A model generated the notes under the pieces. It ran no database searches and had not been told where the DNA came from. It saw nothing but the letters and a program-made list of their open reading frames with translations. From positions 16,280,501 through 16,344,500 of the forward strand of contig JAVHKY010000025.1 in the NCBI GenBank assembly GCA_035079385.1: a stretch of DNA of 64,000 bases, written 5' to 3'. This DNA is from Aspidiotus rigidus. Taxonomy: Eukaryota > Arthropoda > Insecta > Hemiptera > Diaspididae. The position numbers and the translations under genes were made by a program. Shown here in pieces: positions 35,506 through 46,565 of the stretch. Numbering within the stretch: the first letter of the stretch is position 1; every line of letters starts with the position of its first letter.

Positions 35506-35565
35506 TTTACGGTCGACCTCTAAACGACCCTGAGGTTGCCGGCCAGCCGGACATTTTTTTCGGAA

Positions 35566-35583
35566 CCCCCCCCCCCCCCCCCC
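35566..35583 (+). repeat. C18 homopolymer
   Basis: The longest C tract in the window, placed between GCCGGCCAGCCGGACA and CAGGTTTCCTGTT, the standard position of the variable poly-C tract in this repeat family. Confidence 0.9.
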
Positions 35584-35780
35584 AGAAAGCAGGTTTCCTG
35601 TTAAAAAGACTTGCAATGATCCCGCAACGAAGCTTAAGGAGAGGTTTTCAAAATGATTTTCAATTTAGAGTGACTAGGAAGTTTTCTAACGCAAGGCTGG
35701 AGAAAGTGTCGTAGTTTCAAAAAAACGATTTACAAACATTTTAGGTAGTCTGAGACGTAAGATTGAAGAAATTTCCTTCG

Positions 35781-36079
35781 ACTTTGATCCCAGTCTGAGA
35801 CGTATGTAGGGGAAAACTTTTCACAAAAATCAACACCGGAGCCCATGCTGTGGCGTCGTTAAATAAATTCATATTAATCAGATGAGAATCGTATGAATTA
35901 CGACACTGCGGTACCATAGAAGGCCAATATTGGTTTTGGTATTGAGGAGAGGAGTCTAAATTTTTCCGATTCCTTTTTCATCACGGTATAATATAGCAAT
36001 ATAGCTTGAAATTTTTAAATTTTTCGAAGTCCCTCAGCTTTCATATAATATTGCTCGAAAGTTGAAATTTTTCGGAGAG
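35781..36079. other. Spacer between repeat blocks
   Basis: Second CAGTCTGAGACGTA word at 35793 (compare TAGTCTGAGACGTAAG at 35745), then weak units of the downstream array. No gene is seen. Confidence 0.4.
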
Positions 36080-36995
36080 AATATGATAAAAGGAGGACGC
36101 GGAAAACTTTTACTGACCTTTGACGACATCGGATCCTGACGTCACAGGGTCGGAAGTCGAAATTTCTCTAAGTCCTTTTCCTAAATACCATGGCTCGAAA
36201 GTTGAAATTTTCCCGAAGTCTCCGGCCTGTCATATATTATGAACAGGACTAAGAAAAATTTCACTGACCTTTGACGTCATCAAATCGTGACGTCACAGGG
36301 TCGATAGTTGAAATTTTTCCAAGTCCCTTGTAACAATATTATGATAAAAGGTGGACTTGGAAAAATTTCACAAACCTGTAACGTCATCAGATCGTGACGT
36401 CACAGGGTTGAAAGGCGAAATTTTTCCAACTTCTTTTCCTATTATACCATGGCTCGAAAGTTGAAATTTTCCCGAAGTCTCCTGCCTGTCATATATTATG
36501 AAAAGGACTAAGAAAAATTTCACTGACCTTTGACGTCATCAAATCGTGAAGTCACAGGGTCGATAATCGAAATTTTTCCAAGTCCCTTGTAACAATATTA
36601 TGATAAAAGGTGGACTTGGAAAAATTTCACCAACCTGTAACGTCATCAGATCGTGACGTCACGGGGTTGAAAGGCGAAATTTTTCCAAGTCCTTGCCACA
36701 ATATAATGACGAAAGGTGAACTTGGAAAAATTTCACCGACTATGACGTCATTAGATCGTGATGTAACAGGATCGAAAGTCGAAATTTTTCCAAGTCGCTT
36801 GCCATAATTTTGTATGAAAAAAAGTGTACTTGGAAAAATTCCACTGACCATGGTGTTATCAGGTCGTGACGTCACAGAGTTGAAAGTCGACATTTGTCCA
36901 ATACCCCTGCCATAATATATAATAGAACGGGATTGCAGTTGGAAAAATTCCGACAATCGATCCTGTGACGTTACGATCTGATGACGTCACAGGTC
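36080..36995 (+). repeat. Tandem array carrying TGACGTCA pairs
   Basis: Seven to eight units of about 105-150 bp. Each has GGACTTGGAAAAATTTCAC, then TGACGTCATCAAATCGTGACGTCA (or a variant), then CAGGGTCGAAAG, GAAATTTTTCCAAGTCC and an AATATTATGA word. Paired octamers occur near 36272, 36380, 36530, 36640 and 36742, with decayed pairs at 36130 and 36850. The last pair (36963) is in reverse orientation and is followed by AACAGGTTTCCTG at about 37027. Confidence 0.9.
36188..36700 (+). repeat. Higher-order duplication, 259 bp period
   Basis: 36188-36446 and 36447-36700 are near-identical, both starting CCATGGCTCGAAAGTTGAAA and both containing two TGACGTCA-pair units. Differences are a few substitutions, for example one octamer mutated to TGAAGTCA in the second copy. 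This is the youngest-looking duplication in the window. Confidence 0.9.
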
Positions 36996-38914
36996 AGTTT
37001 TCGCACGGCAAATTTTTTTAAATAACCCCCCATAGAACAGGTTTCCTGATAAGGATGAGGATCTTCTTTGGCGCGGCAAGCGTGCCATAAGTGGCCCCCA
37101 ACAAACCGCAACTCTGGCACCGGCCACCTGTTTGGACATGGGCACGGATTAAGAGAGGTCTGGCTCGTGCGTTGTGCAATGTTCGTCAAAAAGGTCATTC
37201 CAGGGGTCTTCCTCTCTGATCGAGGGAGCGCCAGTTAGTCCTGTATCATGGACACGCACTTATCTTCAGCCACTACTGCTCGCCAGGAGCTCATGCAAGC
37301 GCATCAAAACTGGCATCTCAGACGGGGGTTCTTCCCAAGAATTTTCGATTCATTTTACCCGTTTCAAAATTTGGAATTTTCATAGCTTGCCTGAGACACG
37401 GATGTTAGGGAAGGAAACCCTGAAAATGGTGAGAATACGCCCGCAGGAAGAGAAAGTTGATATCAAATTTTTCAAAAAAATTATATCAAAGAATATTGCC
37501 ATAATTGTCGGAGATTTCTTCTGCAGGTGGGAGGCTACGCGTTACTGATTATAGAGAGAAGAAAGTAGGAAGTTTTTTTTTTTACCTACTTAATACTAAA
37601 TACTAAAATCACGTTGCTACTTGCACGAAAACACTTCCCTGGCGTAGCCATCAAATTCTCGGAAGGGATCTGACGAGATACGTTTTGAGAAGCAAATTTT
37701 CGAGTTTTGGGGGAGATCCCTTTGACCTTCTTTCTTCCTACCACGTAGATGCTAAAAGCTACGCCAAACAAAACCTAAGACTCGAAGGAGCCACATCATT
37801 TCCTAAATTAAAGGAGTTTCATAAATTCTTGATTGTACTGCTCCAATCAATGAAACCTTTTTCACAAACGATCAAGTTGTACCTTTCAGACAGCTCTCAC
37901 TCTTGTAACGTCTACGACTAGACGTTTACTAGACTTACACGACTTTTTTGACCCCTGCAAACCAACATCCTGGTACAAGAATCCAGTACGACGTACACTA
38001 TAAAGCACTTTTTTCCTCCCGGCGAGTACGGACGAAATGAACAACTTCGATTTGTATGTCAACGAACTCGCACGCATATCAGTGCCTTTCACACATATAG
38101 ATGAGCCCAACAACAGACGAAACTAACATTCAATCAGAAATGGATTATTGGTTTACACACGTAAAAGTTACACACAACATAGGTACAGAAAGAAGTCGAA
38201 TAGCTCGCACCATCAAGAATATTCCGCGCATAAACTAGGCCTATTATATAAATAAAGGTCTGCATTTCAGAATCGACGAGATGATTTGCAATTTTTTCTC
38301 AGCCAGCAAATGAGATAGATATGCAATATATTTTCTCTCTCTCGCTCTCTATAGATATCTTCTAAAACCTTCGTCATCGTACGTACTGTACGGATAGATC
38401 TAGTGAAGTGCACTTTATTTACTTTCCTATATGTATTACGCTTGAGATGAATACCCCTGACTGTACATCGTACAACAGTCAGGACCGATAAACGTATGAA
38501 ATTATACTGTCATATTCTCCTATACTATAAATATATGTACACGAACATGACGATGGCATTTCATATTCCGAAAACGCTTTCTACCTTTCTGACCCATGCG
38601 ACTGTATATCGCCAACGAACGTTCCCTTCGATTGTAGGACATACTGAAATTTTCTCTCCCTTCCGCATACACGTGAAGACGTTTATTTTCTCGTGATAGA
38701 GTTTCCTCGAGAAAAAATGACATTCCGGTCGAAACATTAATTACATAGATTTCCATTCGTATGATACGCGAAACGATAATACGGTTAGGGGTATTTTTCT
38801 ACTATTTCACTTCGGAGTTTTTAATTGCCGTATAAAAAATTATAAATTATGCTAAACATTCCCACTTCAGGAAAAATAAAAAATAAAAAATGTACTTTAG
38901 AATCAGATTACCGA
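36996..38914. other. Gene-free stretch, nothing recognised
   Basis: The minus frame 36971-37198 contains a Cys/His-spaced run (CPCPNRW, HLWHACR), but the spacing is not a family I can name. No other feature is seen. Confidence 0.35.
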
Positions 38915-38930
38915 ACTTACGTGCACTCAT
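38915..38930 (-). promoter_or_regulatory. ATG next to a consensus 5' splice donor
   Basis: On the minus strand, AACAAAAATGAGTGCAC is followed directly by GTAAGT (38915-38920). An exon ending ten bases after its ATG is possible, but neither a promoter nor a following exon was found. Recorded as a weak candidate. Confidence 0.12.
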
Positions 38931-39908
38931 TTTTGTTATTGATATAACTTAATACGCGTTGCAGAATAATATGGTGTACAGTGACTCGACAAACGAGCAC
39001 GGGCGACTGTAAATGGGGAAGAAAAAAGGGAGGAATGCAGGCGCTCTGCGAGTTTTAATTTGGTGATTTATTAAATTCGTACACGTGATTCACTGAATTT
39101 TTCGTGTTACACTAACAGGCGACAGAGAATTAATTAGTGGAAGTGGAGGAAAAAAAAAAAAAGAAAAAAAGGCGAGCTTTATCAACACGGTATTTGTTAT
39201 GATATATATATTATACTGTATATGAAAATGATCTGCGTGTCAAAATGAATACGGAAGTTACGGATCATATGTGTGGTAGCTGTTTCTGTTTCACCATTAT
39301 ATGACAGTCGCCAGCAATATGACTCCAAAATTAGAACGACTCCGCGAATCGTGCGAGAAAACTCATTCCTATATAGTTCGATGAACAGCTCGTGCGAGCA
39401 TACAGGTGCGACGAAGATTGGTCCATCCACCCTTTTAACGAAACCAAATTTCCAAATTAACGACAACAATTTCAACGGCATAACGATTCTCACCAACAGT
39501 TAAATTCGTAACTTTTTGGGAAATACGCTGTCCCTCCAGTCTTCAGTTCTTCCGGTGTTTCCGACGCCCTCGAGGTAAAATTATTAACAAAATCACACCA
39601 TCGCAAAAAAAAAAAACAAACAAGGTGTGATTTTGGTATCTTTAGCAAGGGAACGTGAACTGATTTGGCGATTGACGGTTTATCACCCCACCCCCTACAA
39701 ATAAGTCGCCTTCAATATTGGTTCAGTTCGTGAACTTTTCACATCCAACAAGGTTTCTATCATGAATTACACATACTAGAATATACTTATTTTTTTAAAT
39801 AAATCAACGAGCCTCGCAACTACACACAAGATTATGGGCTCGAAGTGGGCAGATGAGGACAATAATAATGACCATGAATTAGATGGTGTTATGGAAATAG
39901 GTGCAGGA
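38931..39908. other. Gene-free stretch, nothing recognised
   Basis: Opposite-strand frames at 39197-39503 overlap and show no domain. An A12 run lies at about 39151. Confidence 0.4.
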
Positions 39909-40705
39909 TCAGAGACAGTTCATGGTGCCAATGATTTCCTCATGATTACTTGAGAGGGTGTTTGCGACGCGAGGCAGGGAGACTGAGTGATGGAGCTGGA
40001 TGTCAAAAAAAAAAAAAGAGTCGGACGGATAGATCGTCAGCATTCCAGTAGTACAGTCCCGCAAGAGGTCAGAGGCGAAAAAAGATGAAAGAGTGAATTA
40101 GGATGACTTCTTCAGGACGAGAAGATACCAAGGAATTTGAACTTGGTTTAGTGCTCATAAGAGGATAAGAAGGACCAAAAATTATATCAAGAGAAGTATA
40201 CGAGGGGAAGGAGAGATCAGTTATGGAAGGTAAACGCAGTGTCTGTTTTGCGGAAAGATCCACTGCGTCATGCTCCATGAGGTCAATATGTCTAGTCCTG
40301 GTATCAAAAAAAAAAGAGATGGAGGATTGAGGAAGAACTTAACGAGTGTATAAAAATAAGGATTCGTTGGACGATCGGATTGGTAGAATGACGGTTAAAG
40401 AGAATCGGATAATAGTATAAGGAATTTGCAAGTGGGTGAGAAGGGAAAGGCCAGTGAATACAGCGGTAAATTCCGCGGTGAATCTGAAAGCGCAGTTTCG
40501 CATACGGAAGGCAGACATGTCATCCTGAATGGCGACTGCATATCCAGCAGTTTTGGGTTTCGATTTGGACCCATCCGTGTAGCAGAGAAGGTGTGAGCAA
40601 AATTCTAAAAAAATGATTTTGTTAATGTGTTGTTTGTACATAAAGCTATTTTGGACATCTTAGTGAGATCGAGACGGCTTTCAGGAATAAGGGTTAATGA
40701 CTGGA
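39909..40705 (-). mobile_element. LINE relic: RNase H and C-terminal tail, decayed
   Basis: The minus strand reads a linker (ESRLDLTKMSKIAL), then LCYTDGSKSKPKTAGYAVAI, then FTAEFTAVFTGLSLL. This is the start of an RNase H domain with the catalytic Asp of YTDGS and Glu of the AE motif. The second Asp region (usually SDS) reads FSLTV, so that catalytic residue is lost. Further frames give EHDAVDLSAKQ (the GNExAD helix), SSRPEEVIL, NADDLSVRLFF (the zinc-binding tail region, cysteines lost) and NHEEIIGTMN before TGA at 39909. RNase H after the reverse transcriptase places it in the Jockey/I/R1-type group. Several frame shifts, three next to A/T runs, show it is dead. Confidence 0.85.
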
Positions 40706-43700
40706 GATTGGATTAAAAAAAATGGAAGTTAGGGTTGAAATTTGTGATAAGCGCCTAAGTGGAATAGAAATTCGACTATCCCTAACAATTAAATAATATT
40801 GATTTTGACAGTATGATAAGAAGGAAAATGATGAACAAAACTCGCAACTCACTTCGTGCGATGTTCTCAAGATTTCTTCTATGGACGAAATCAATTTGTG
40901 AAAGTCAGAGCATTATCGCGCATAACTAAAACGGATCAATCCATGAGCGGCACGAAAGGCGGGCTTTGATGAAAATCAATTTTTACGAATGGATAGATCG
41001 GAAATTCTACCCTCCACAAATTTCATTCTCTTTATTTTTCAGCTAAGTGGTTTCGTTCTCGACTTATTTCGGGTTAACTTGACATTCAAAAAGGAATATT
41101 GATATCTTGATGTCGTTCCCGATTTGTTGGTAGTAGCGGTTCTAGCGGATGGACGGCCTAAATTGAGGCGAGCAGGAAACCTGTTTCAGAAAGGGATTTT
41201 TCAATTTCAATAGCGATAATCGAAATTCCACACCCCTCCGCTTATCTTATCTAAAGCTCGATGATTGGTATTTCTCCCCCAATATGCAGTCACTTTCCTG
41301 AATCCTGTCCACCCTCGGAACCACAGCCTCTCATATACATACCTCAATAGTCAAAATCCTGCCACGTCGCCCAAAAGTTAGAAGGTCGAAATTGGCCCAA
41401 GTTTTTAAAATAGCCTGAAGCTGACTTCATATCCTGAACATTCGTTCCAGAATGATTTCTCTTCCCCACCCTCTCCCCTCTCTGAGGACCACAATCTCTT
41501 CGATGGTCGGAACTTCTCCAATTTCTCTTCCCCTTCTTCAAAAATTTTTCAAATACCCATACCGATAAACAAGACTTGAAGGTCGGAATTTTTTTCAAGA
41601 TCTCGGGAAATATCAGAAGGCTTCTGTAATTTTCGCAAAAGACACTTTCTCAAATAACCTCCGACTCTATCGGAACCACAACAGACACTTTTTTTCTCCA
41701 AATAACCTCTCATGAAACAGGGTCCCAGTTTATACTATTTCAATGCCACAACCTCCCTGCCCCCTTTCAACGTAGATTCGCCTCCCGCAACTGCATCAAT
41801 TCTCCACTAAATTGAGTATTGCACTTCAGCTTTTTAGGTGAAATTCCGCCTATTACCGCCCTATTATACTTCAACCATTTCCCAGCAACACAGAAGACCG
41901 CATTCCGAACGGTTCGAGTTGGTGAGTGTCAAGCTCACAAAACAATGAAAATAAATTCACCTGGATAGAGTAAGAGATAACGAATGGCAGAAAAGCCTCA
42001 AGAATAACGAGAAATATAACAATCACAGACTCTCATGCAGTAAGAGGAAACTCAGAACAAGCAGGTCAAACAGATGGGCAAGATGGGGAAGAGGAGGGGG
42101 AGTAAAATGGCTCAAATCGACCGAAGAATCAGTTTGATTAAAAGGGAGAATATTCGAAGAAGTACCGCAAGATACGAAAAACCGCAAGGAATCATAAAAC
42201 AATCGCCGAGCGTTTTCGGTTAAACAACTATCTTCAAAGCGTGAAAAATAGAAAGCATAGGTCTGGTCTTCATGGGACAATATTAGCTGAAGTTTTGGTC
42301 ATTGAAGAACACATCGATTTTTTTGTATAGGGATAATAAAAAACCCAAAAATCAGTTTGTTAACGAACTCGAGCGCTCAACAAGGAGTCCAGGAAAAATA
42401 AATGAAAAAATGAGTTCGACTTGGAGAAAATATTTCTACGGAATTATGTCACGTAGAGTATTTGGGATAGAGGAAAATCGGACCGAAATTTACCAACTCG
42501 CCATCTTGATTTTAAACAAGCACGATTAATTTCAAAGTTATTTGAATCTTATCGAAAAGCTCTCCCTCCTTCCTCACAGTCTTGCAGAATCGTAATGAGA
42601 TAACACAAAGAAATCAAATTTCAGTCACACACACCTAAGACGCTTGGATACAAAAATTATTTCAAATTTCAACCGAGCACCTGTTCTAAGGAAGGCTCTT
42701 TCCCGAGCGATGTCCATCGTCACGAATTTTTTGACCTAGAGACTTGGAATCGAGCAAAATTAATGAGCTATAGTGGGTTCTGGAAAAATGACAAACTGCT
42801 GAAACCCTATAAATAAGAACGAAAGTTTCGAGCTCCCAACCCTCACAACAGTGTTCCTCAAAGTTTTCGAGACGCGACCTACTTTTCAAAATTGGACATA
42901 TTTTGCGATCGACCTAAGTAAAAATCAGGAGTCGAATGCAACCTGACGCAAGTATATTTCGTTTTTGGTCGTATTTCTACAATCTCTCCAAAAGGTTGAC
43001 GATCGACGGTTTGAGGAACACTGCCTTACAGAGAGAAGGACTCGAGCAGAAATTTCGAGCTTCGAACCCAAGCAAACTGGACGACTTGGACATTTCGAGC
43101 TCGAAACCATTATAAAAGAGGGAATGGGAAAGATTGCGAGCTTTATAAAACCCTAGAAGTGGGAATTGAGAAACGGCGATACATTGAAACAAGGAAAGAT
43201 CCTCTAAGTCCTCCAAGTAATCGATCATCGAGTAATTATCGACAATCGAAATAAAACAATTATCACCAAACCTTCCATTAAACACGATCCTAATAGAAAA
43301 TTTTATTCATCTACATACCAAAAATGAAGATATATAAAAATAAAATTGAAATCACGTTTTTAATATATAATATTAAAATTTCAATATAACTTAAGATCAA
43401 ATTTGGAAAAAACATTCAGCAGAGAAAAAAAAAAGACAATTCTCTGTCATTTTGTTTCGCATTTTGGAATTCGAAACAATAATTGCAATGGAAATGGATA
43501 CAATCTCTCGAGTATAATTTTGGAAAGGATTTTTCGCGGGTAACAGAAAAATTCCGTTGTAAATTAAAGAATATTATATTCGTTCATAGCGCAAAAAAAG
43601 TTGAAGCGGAGATTTTATAAATGGACGCAAAATTTTACAAACCGATATAAAGACGAGATTAGTGAACGCTTAACGAACAAAGTTTTCACGCTATAACAAC

Positions 43701-44035
43701 TTCCTTGAATTGTTTCTTTTCTTCTTTTTTTTTTCAATTATCGTAGTAGTTGTGAGATACTTTATATTGTTCAGTTTGAAACTGTTGAGCTCTGTAACGT
43801 GAAATCTTATGAATAAAGTACTCGATTTTATTGAGTGCAAATGTGTCATGTAGCAAAGCTAATTCTATTTTAAGACAGAAAGCAACGACTAATCAGCAGA
43901 TAAATTTTTCCATCTCACCTCAAAATTGTCATTCAATATTCCGGGCCAAGTTTCGAGAAAACTTCATCTCATTACAAATTATCATTCTTTAGACATATTT
44001 CACGTCTTTTGTCTGACCTCAACCCTAATCTCAAC
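40706..44035. other. Gene-free stretch with scattered repeat words
   Basis: GCAGGAAACCTGTTTC at about 41171 and GAAACAGGGTCCC at about 41714 are members of the palindromic motif family. At 42855-43030 a 14 bp word CAGTGTTCCTCAAA recurs inverted. Short frames carry no domain. Part of the interval could be reverse-transcriptase sequence of the 40 kb LINE, but I could not read it. Confidence 0.35.
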
Positions 44036-44039
44036 CTAA

Positions 44040-44275
44040 ATTTACCGACCTACAGTTCGACGTCAAAAAAGTCGAAACACCCCTCAAAAAGTACTTGCAT
44101 GAGACTCCGTTTATTCTGGTCGGAGATTTGAACGTCAATTTCAACAACGAAGCAGGAGTGTGAATTTCTGAAAGAACCCTGGAATTTAGATAATATGAGC
44201 AATAATAAGATTCCACCTTTTCTAAGTCTGTTCGAGTCCTTTCTGACTATCATACAAAATTGCCTCTTCTATGAG
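44040..44275 (+). mobile_element. Retroelement endonuclease-like fragment
   Basis: The plus strand reads FDVKKVETPLKKYLHETPF, then ILVGDLNVNFNNEAGV and a stop. After a frame change it continues CEFLKEPWNLDNMSNN. A hydrophobic strand followed by GDxN, after a KYL helix, is the catalytic region of an endonuclease/exonuclease/phosphatase-fold domain as found in retroelements. The sequence differs from the endonucleases at 6.7 and 26.9 kb, so it is another family. Degenerate and not functional. Confidence 0.5.
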
Positions 44276-45490
44276 AGCAGCAGTTCTCACAGATTTTTTT
44301 TTTCCAATGGCATAAGATGAAAAAATCGTAACCATCAAGAGGATCATCACAAGAACTAATGCTGAAAAAGCTAGAAAAGTGACCCATCGTAGAGATTTTC
44401 GATGACCAAAAAGTATACACGCGATTTCAGAATTATTCTAATTGGCCAATTACGAGCCTTACACGAATCAACGGTGACCTTGAGAATCACGACGAGTTCC
44501 TTAGCACAACGTCGACCTTCCTAAAAGAGTATAAGGTTCGATGTACGCAGTAATTAAAGAACTTTCCTACGACTATAGGCCATCAACTTCTTTATGTTTC
44601 GAAATGGAATTATTTAGTCCTTCTCTCGAGAAAAAAAAAATATTCTTCAGTATTTTCTACGAGGACGCATCACGACGAAGTCTCCAAAGTTCGCCCATTC
44701 GAATTGGTTATAAAAAGGAAGACCCATTACTAAACTCATAAAAATGTGTTAAACTATTTTGCATAAGACTCGAACGGTATTATTAAAGACGTCGACGTAG
44801 AAGTTTTGTATATCGCGGCAGTGGGACGGGAGCGAGGAGGGAGAGGGAAAATGCGAAAAAGGAATCATTTTTCAACTCATTCAATAAAATAGACGTAATG
44901 TATGATTAGTGGCCGCTGTGGAAATGGGAATATCGCGCGTAGGCTCACGTTTGACTCCAAAATTATACACTATAGGTAGACCGGGTCGAAAAAGTTCGAA
45001 TATAAATTACGAGTATATCGAGCGTCCGCGCTGCGGAAATTATTTTTCGGCACTTCTTTTCGCAACGTTTGTACACACGTAGGCATATCTTGAAGACTTC
45101 TGAATAATTTTTACTATAAAACGTGGAAAATGAAGCGTTATTTTGGCGGCTTCGATAAATACAGACTAAAAGATTTTACATGTGTCCGAGCAATATTATC
45201 GATACGTCCACCTGTCTACGGATTAGGTAGAGTTTATGATACCTTGTATCTGCAAAGATCGAGAACAATTCACAAATGCGTTCTTTTCGTCGAAGTTAAA
45301 ACGAAGAATGCGGACAAATTGATGTTTCCACATTTGAAGCGAAGACGCCCTAACTTCACTATTATGCGCCATAAACCTTGGAAGTTTGAAAAATTTCAAC
45401 TTCGAGCAACAATAAATACGAAAATTTCAAGCTCTGGGCCTCATTTGTGAAGAGAGGGAGAAAGAATATTCATTTCCAGGCTCAATTCCA
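44276..45490. other. Gene-free stretch
   Basis: Contains a purine-rich patch near 44830 and a 106-codon plus frame at 45130-45450 (MKRYFGGFDKYRLKDF at its start) with no recognisable domain. Parts of 44380-44740 may be further retroelement remnant, but this cannot be shown. Confidence 0.3.
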
Positions 45491-45493
45491 GAA

Positions 45494-46565
45494 GAGATTC
45501 TCGAAGTGAAAGAAATTCAAGCTTTGATCTTAGACTCGTCGTTCCCAAAACAACAGAACCCACAATGACGTCATTGATTCGATTCTCAAATCCGTACAAA
45601 ATGACTGGAGCCACTTCATCGTCCACGTCAAAACTGAATCAATTTTCCAGTATTGTAGGTTGATGTCCACTGAAAATCTATAGTAGTTTTGAATCGATCA
45701 TACTTCATATTTCTCGGCAAACGACTCGTAATTGACATTGCAATTTCGTAGATTATCAGAGCACAATTTAATGAGAGGTTCCAGAATCAAGATGAAAATA
45801 GAGTCGACTTTAATGTCGACTGAAAATCGACACCAACATTGCGTCGATTCTCGAAGCGACACAAATTCAAGCCTCGACCTCAGACTCGTTCCCAAAATGA
45901 CGAGAGATTTTAAACTCTGAACCATATTCTCAATAAGGGAGAGAAAGAAGACCTACTCTTACTTCCAAGATTTGACGAACGAATTTTTAATCAAATTCAA
46001 GCCTAGAACTTCCAACTCGTTCCCGAAACGACAGATATTCTAAGTTCTGAGACTTATTGTCAGTATGGGGAGAAAAGAAGACTTGGACAAGAGAATAACG
46101 ATTCTCTAATTGTAATAAATTCTAAGCTTCAGCTTAGACTCATTCCCAAAACAACAGAAGTTTCCGAGATCTAAGCCTTATATCGTAGGGTGCGATTTAT
46201 CGGCACATTAAAAAAGAATAATTCCACACCTACAAACATTAAAAGAGCAAAATGGAGCAGTAAAGAGGTTGAGAGAGCACAGTAACAGACGAACATTAGA
46301 AGAGCATAATGGAGCAGTAAACAAAGTTTGAATGGACAGTAACAGGCAGACATTAGATGTCCATGAAAGAGCAGAAAAGGATTTTACTGCCGTGTTAAGC
46401 AAGAAATAGCCTTAATTGAACGATCATCAATCCGGGAGAAGAGAATTCGTTCTTATTGAACGGACTTATTTCTCATAAAACGGAGAAAAAAGACCAAGCT
46501 TTCAAGACTTGGGCAAGAAAACGATTCTCGAAGATAACCAGGTTCAAGTCTCGGTCTTCGACTTG
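45494..46565 (+). repeat. Degenerate tandem array, AAATTCAAGCCT/GACTCGTTCCC units
   Basis: Units begin near 45494, 45848, 45985, 46100 and 46520. Landmarks in each are GATTCTCGAAG, AAATTCAAGC, TCAGACTCGTTCCC and AAAACGACAGA; some copies continue with CTGAGCCTTATT and GGAGAGAAAGAAGAC. Spacing is irregular (about 115-350 bp), and some copies have inserts. Confidence 0.65.
46236..46370 (+). repeat. 57 bp tandem repeat, 2.3 copies
   Basis: Two consecutive 57 bp units (46236-46292 and 46293-46349) start ACATTARAAGAGCA and contain ATGGAGCAGTAAA and ACAGTAACAG; a partial third unit follows. Because 57 is a multiple of three, the minus-strand frames at 46171-46402 are repeat-derived. Confidence 0.9.

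Larger units (their letters stand above)
34747..35780 (+). repeat. Large inverted repeat, right copy (partner 28993-30172)
   Basis: Reverse complement of the left copy with scattered substitutions, and without the hAT-like insertion. It has its own differences: C13 at 34830-34842, an added GGGAACCTGTTAATACAGG region near 34902, C18 at 35566-35583, and a run of four diverged 45 bp units at about 35315-35500. Confidence 0.9.

Noticed and set aside
35278..35616. 112-codon minus frame as a repeat-containing protein
   Set aside because: It is the translation of tandem 45-60 bp units plus a C18 tract.
36971..37198. Zinc-finger-like Cys/His pattern
   Set aside because: Spacing does not match a known finger, and the frame begins inside repeat DNA.
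39151..39170. A-run as a poly(A) tail of a processed gene copy
   Set aside because: No recognisable gene body or target duplication beside it.
46171..46402. Leu/Cys-rich minus frames as a membrane protein
   Set aside because: They arise from the 57 bp tandem repeat, which keeps frames open because its length is a multiple of three.
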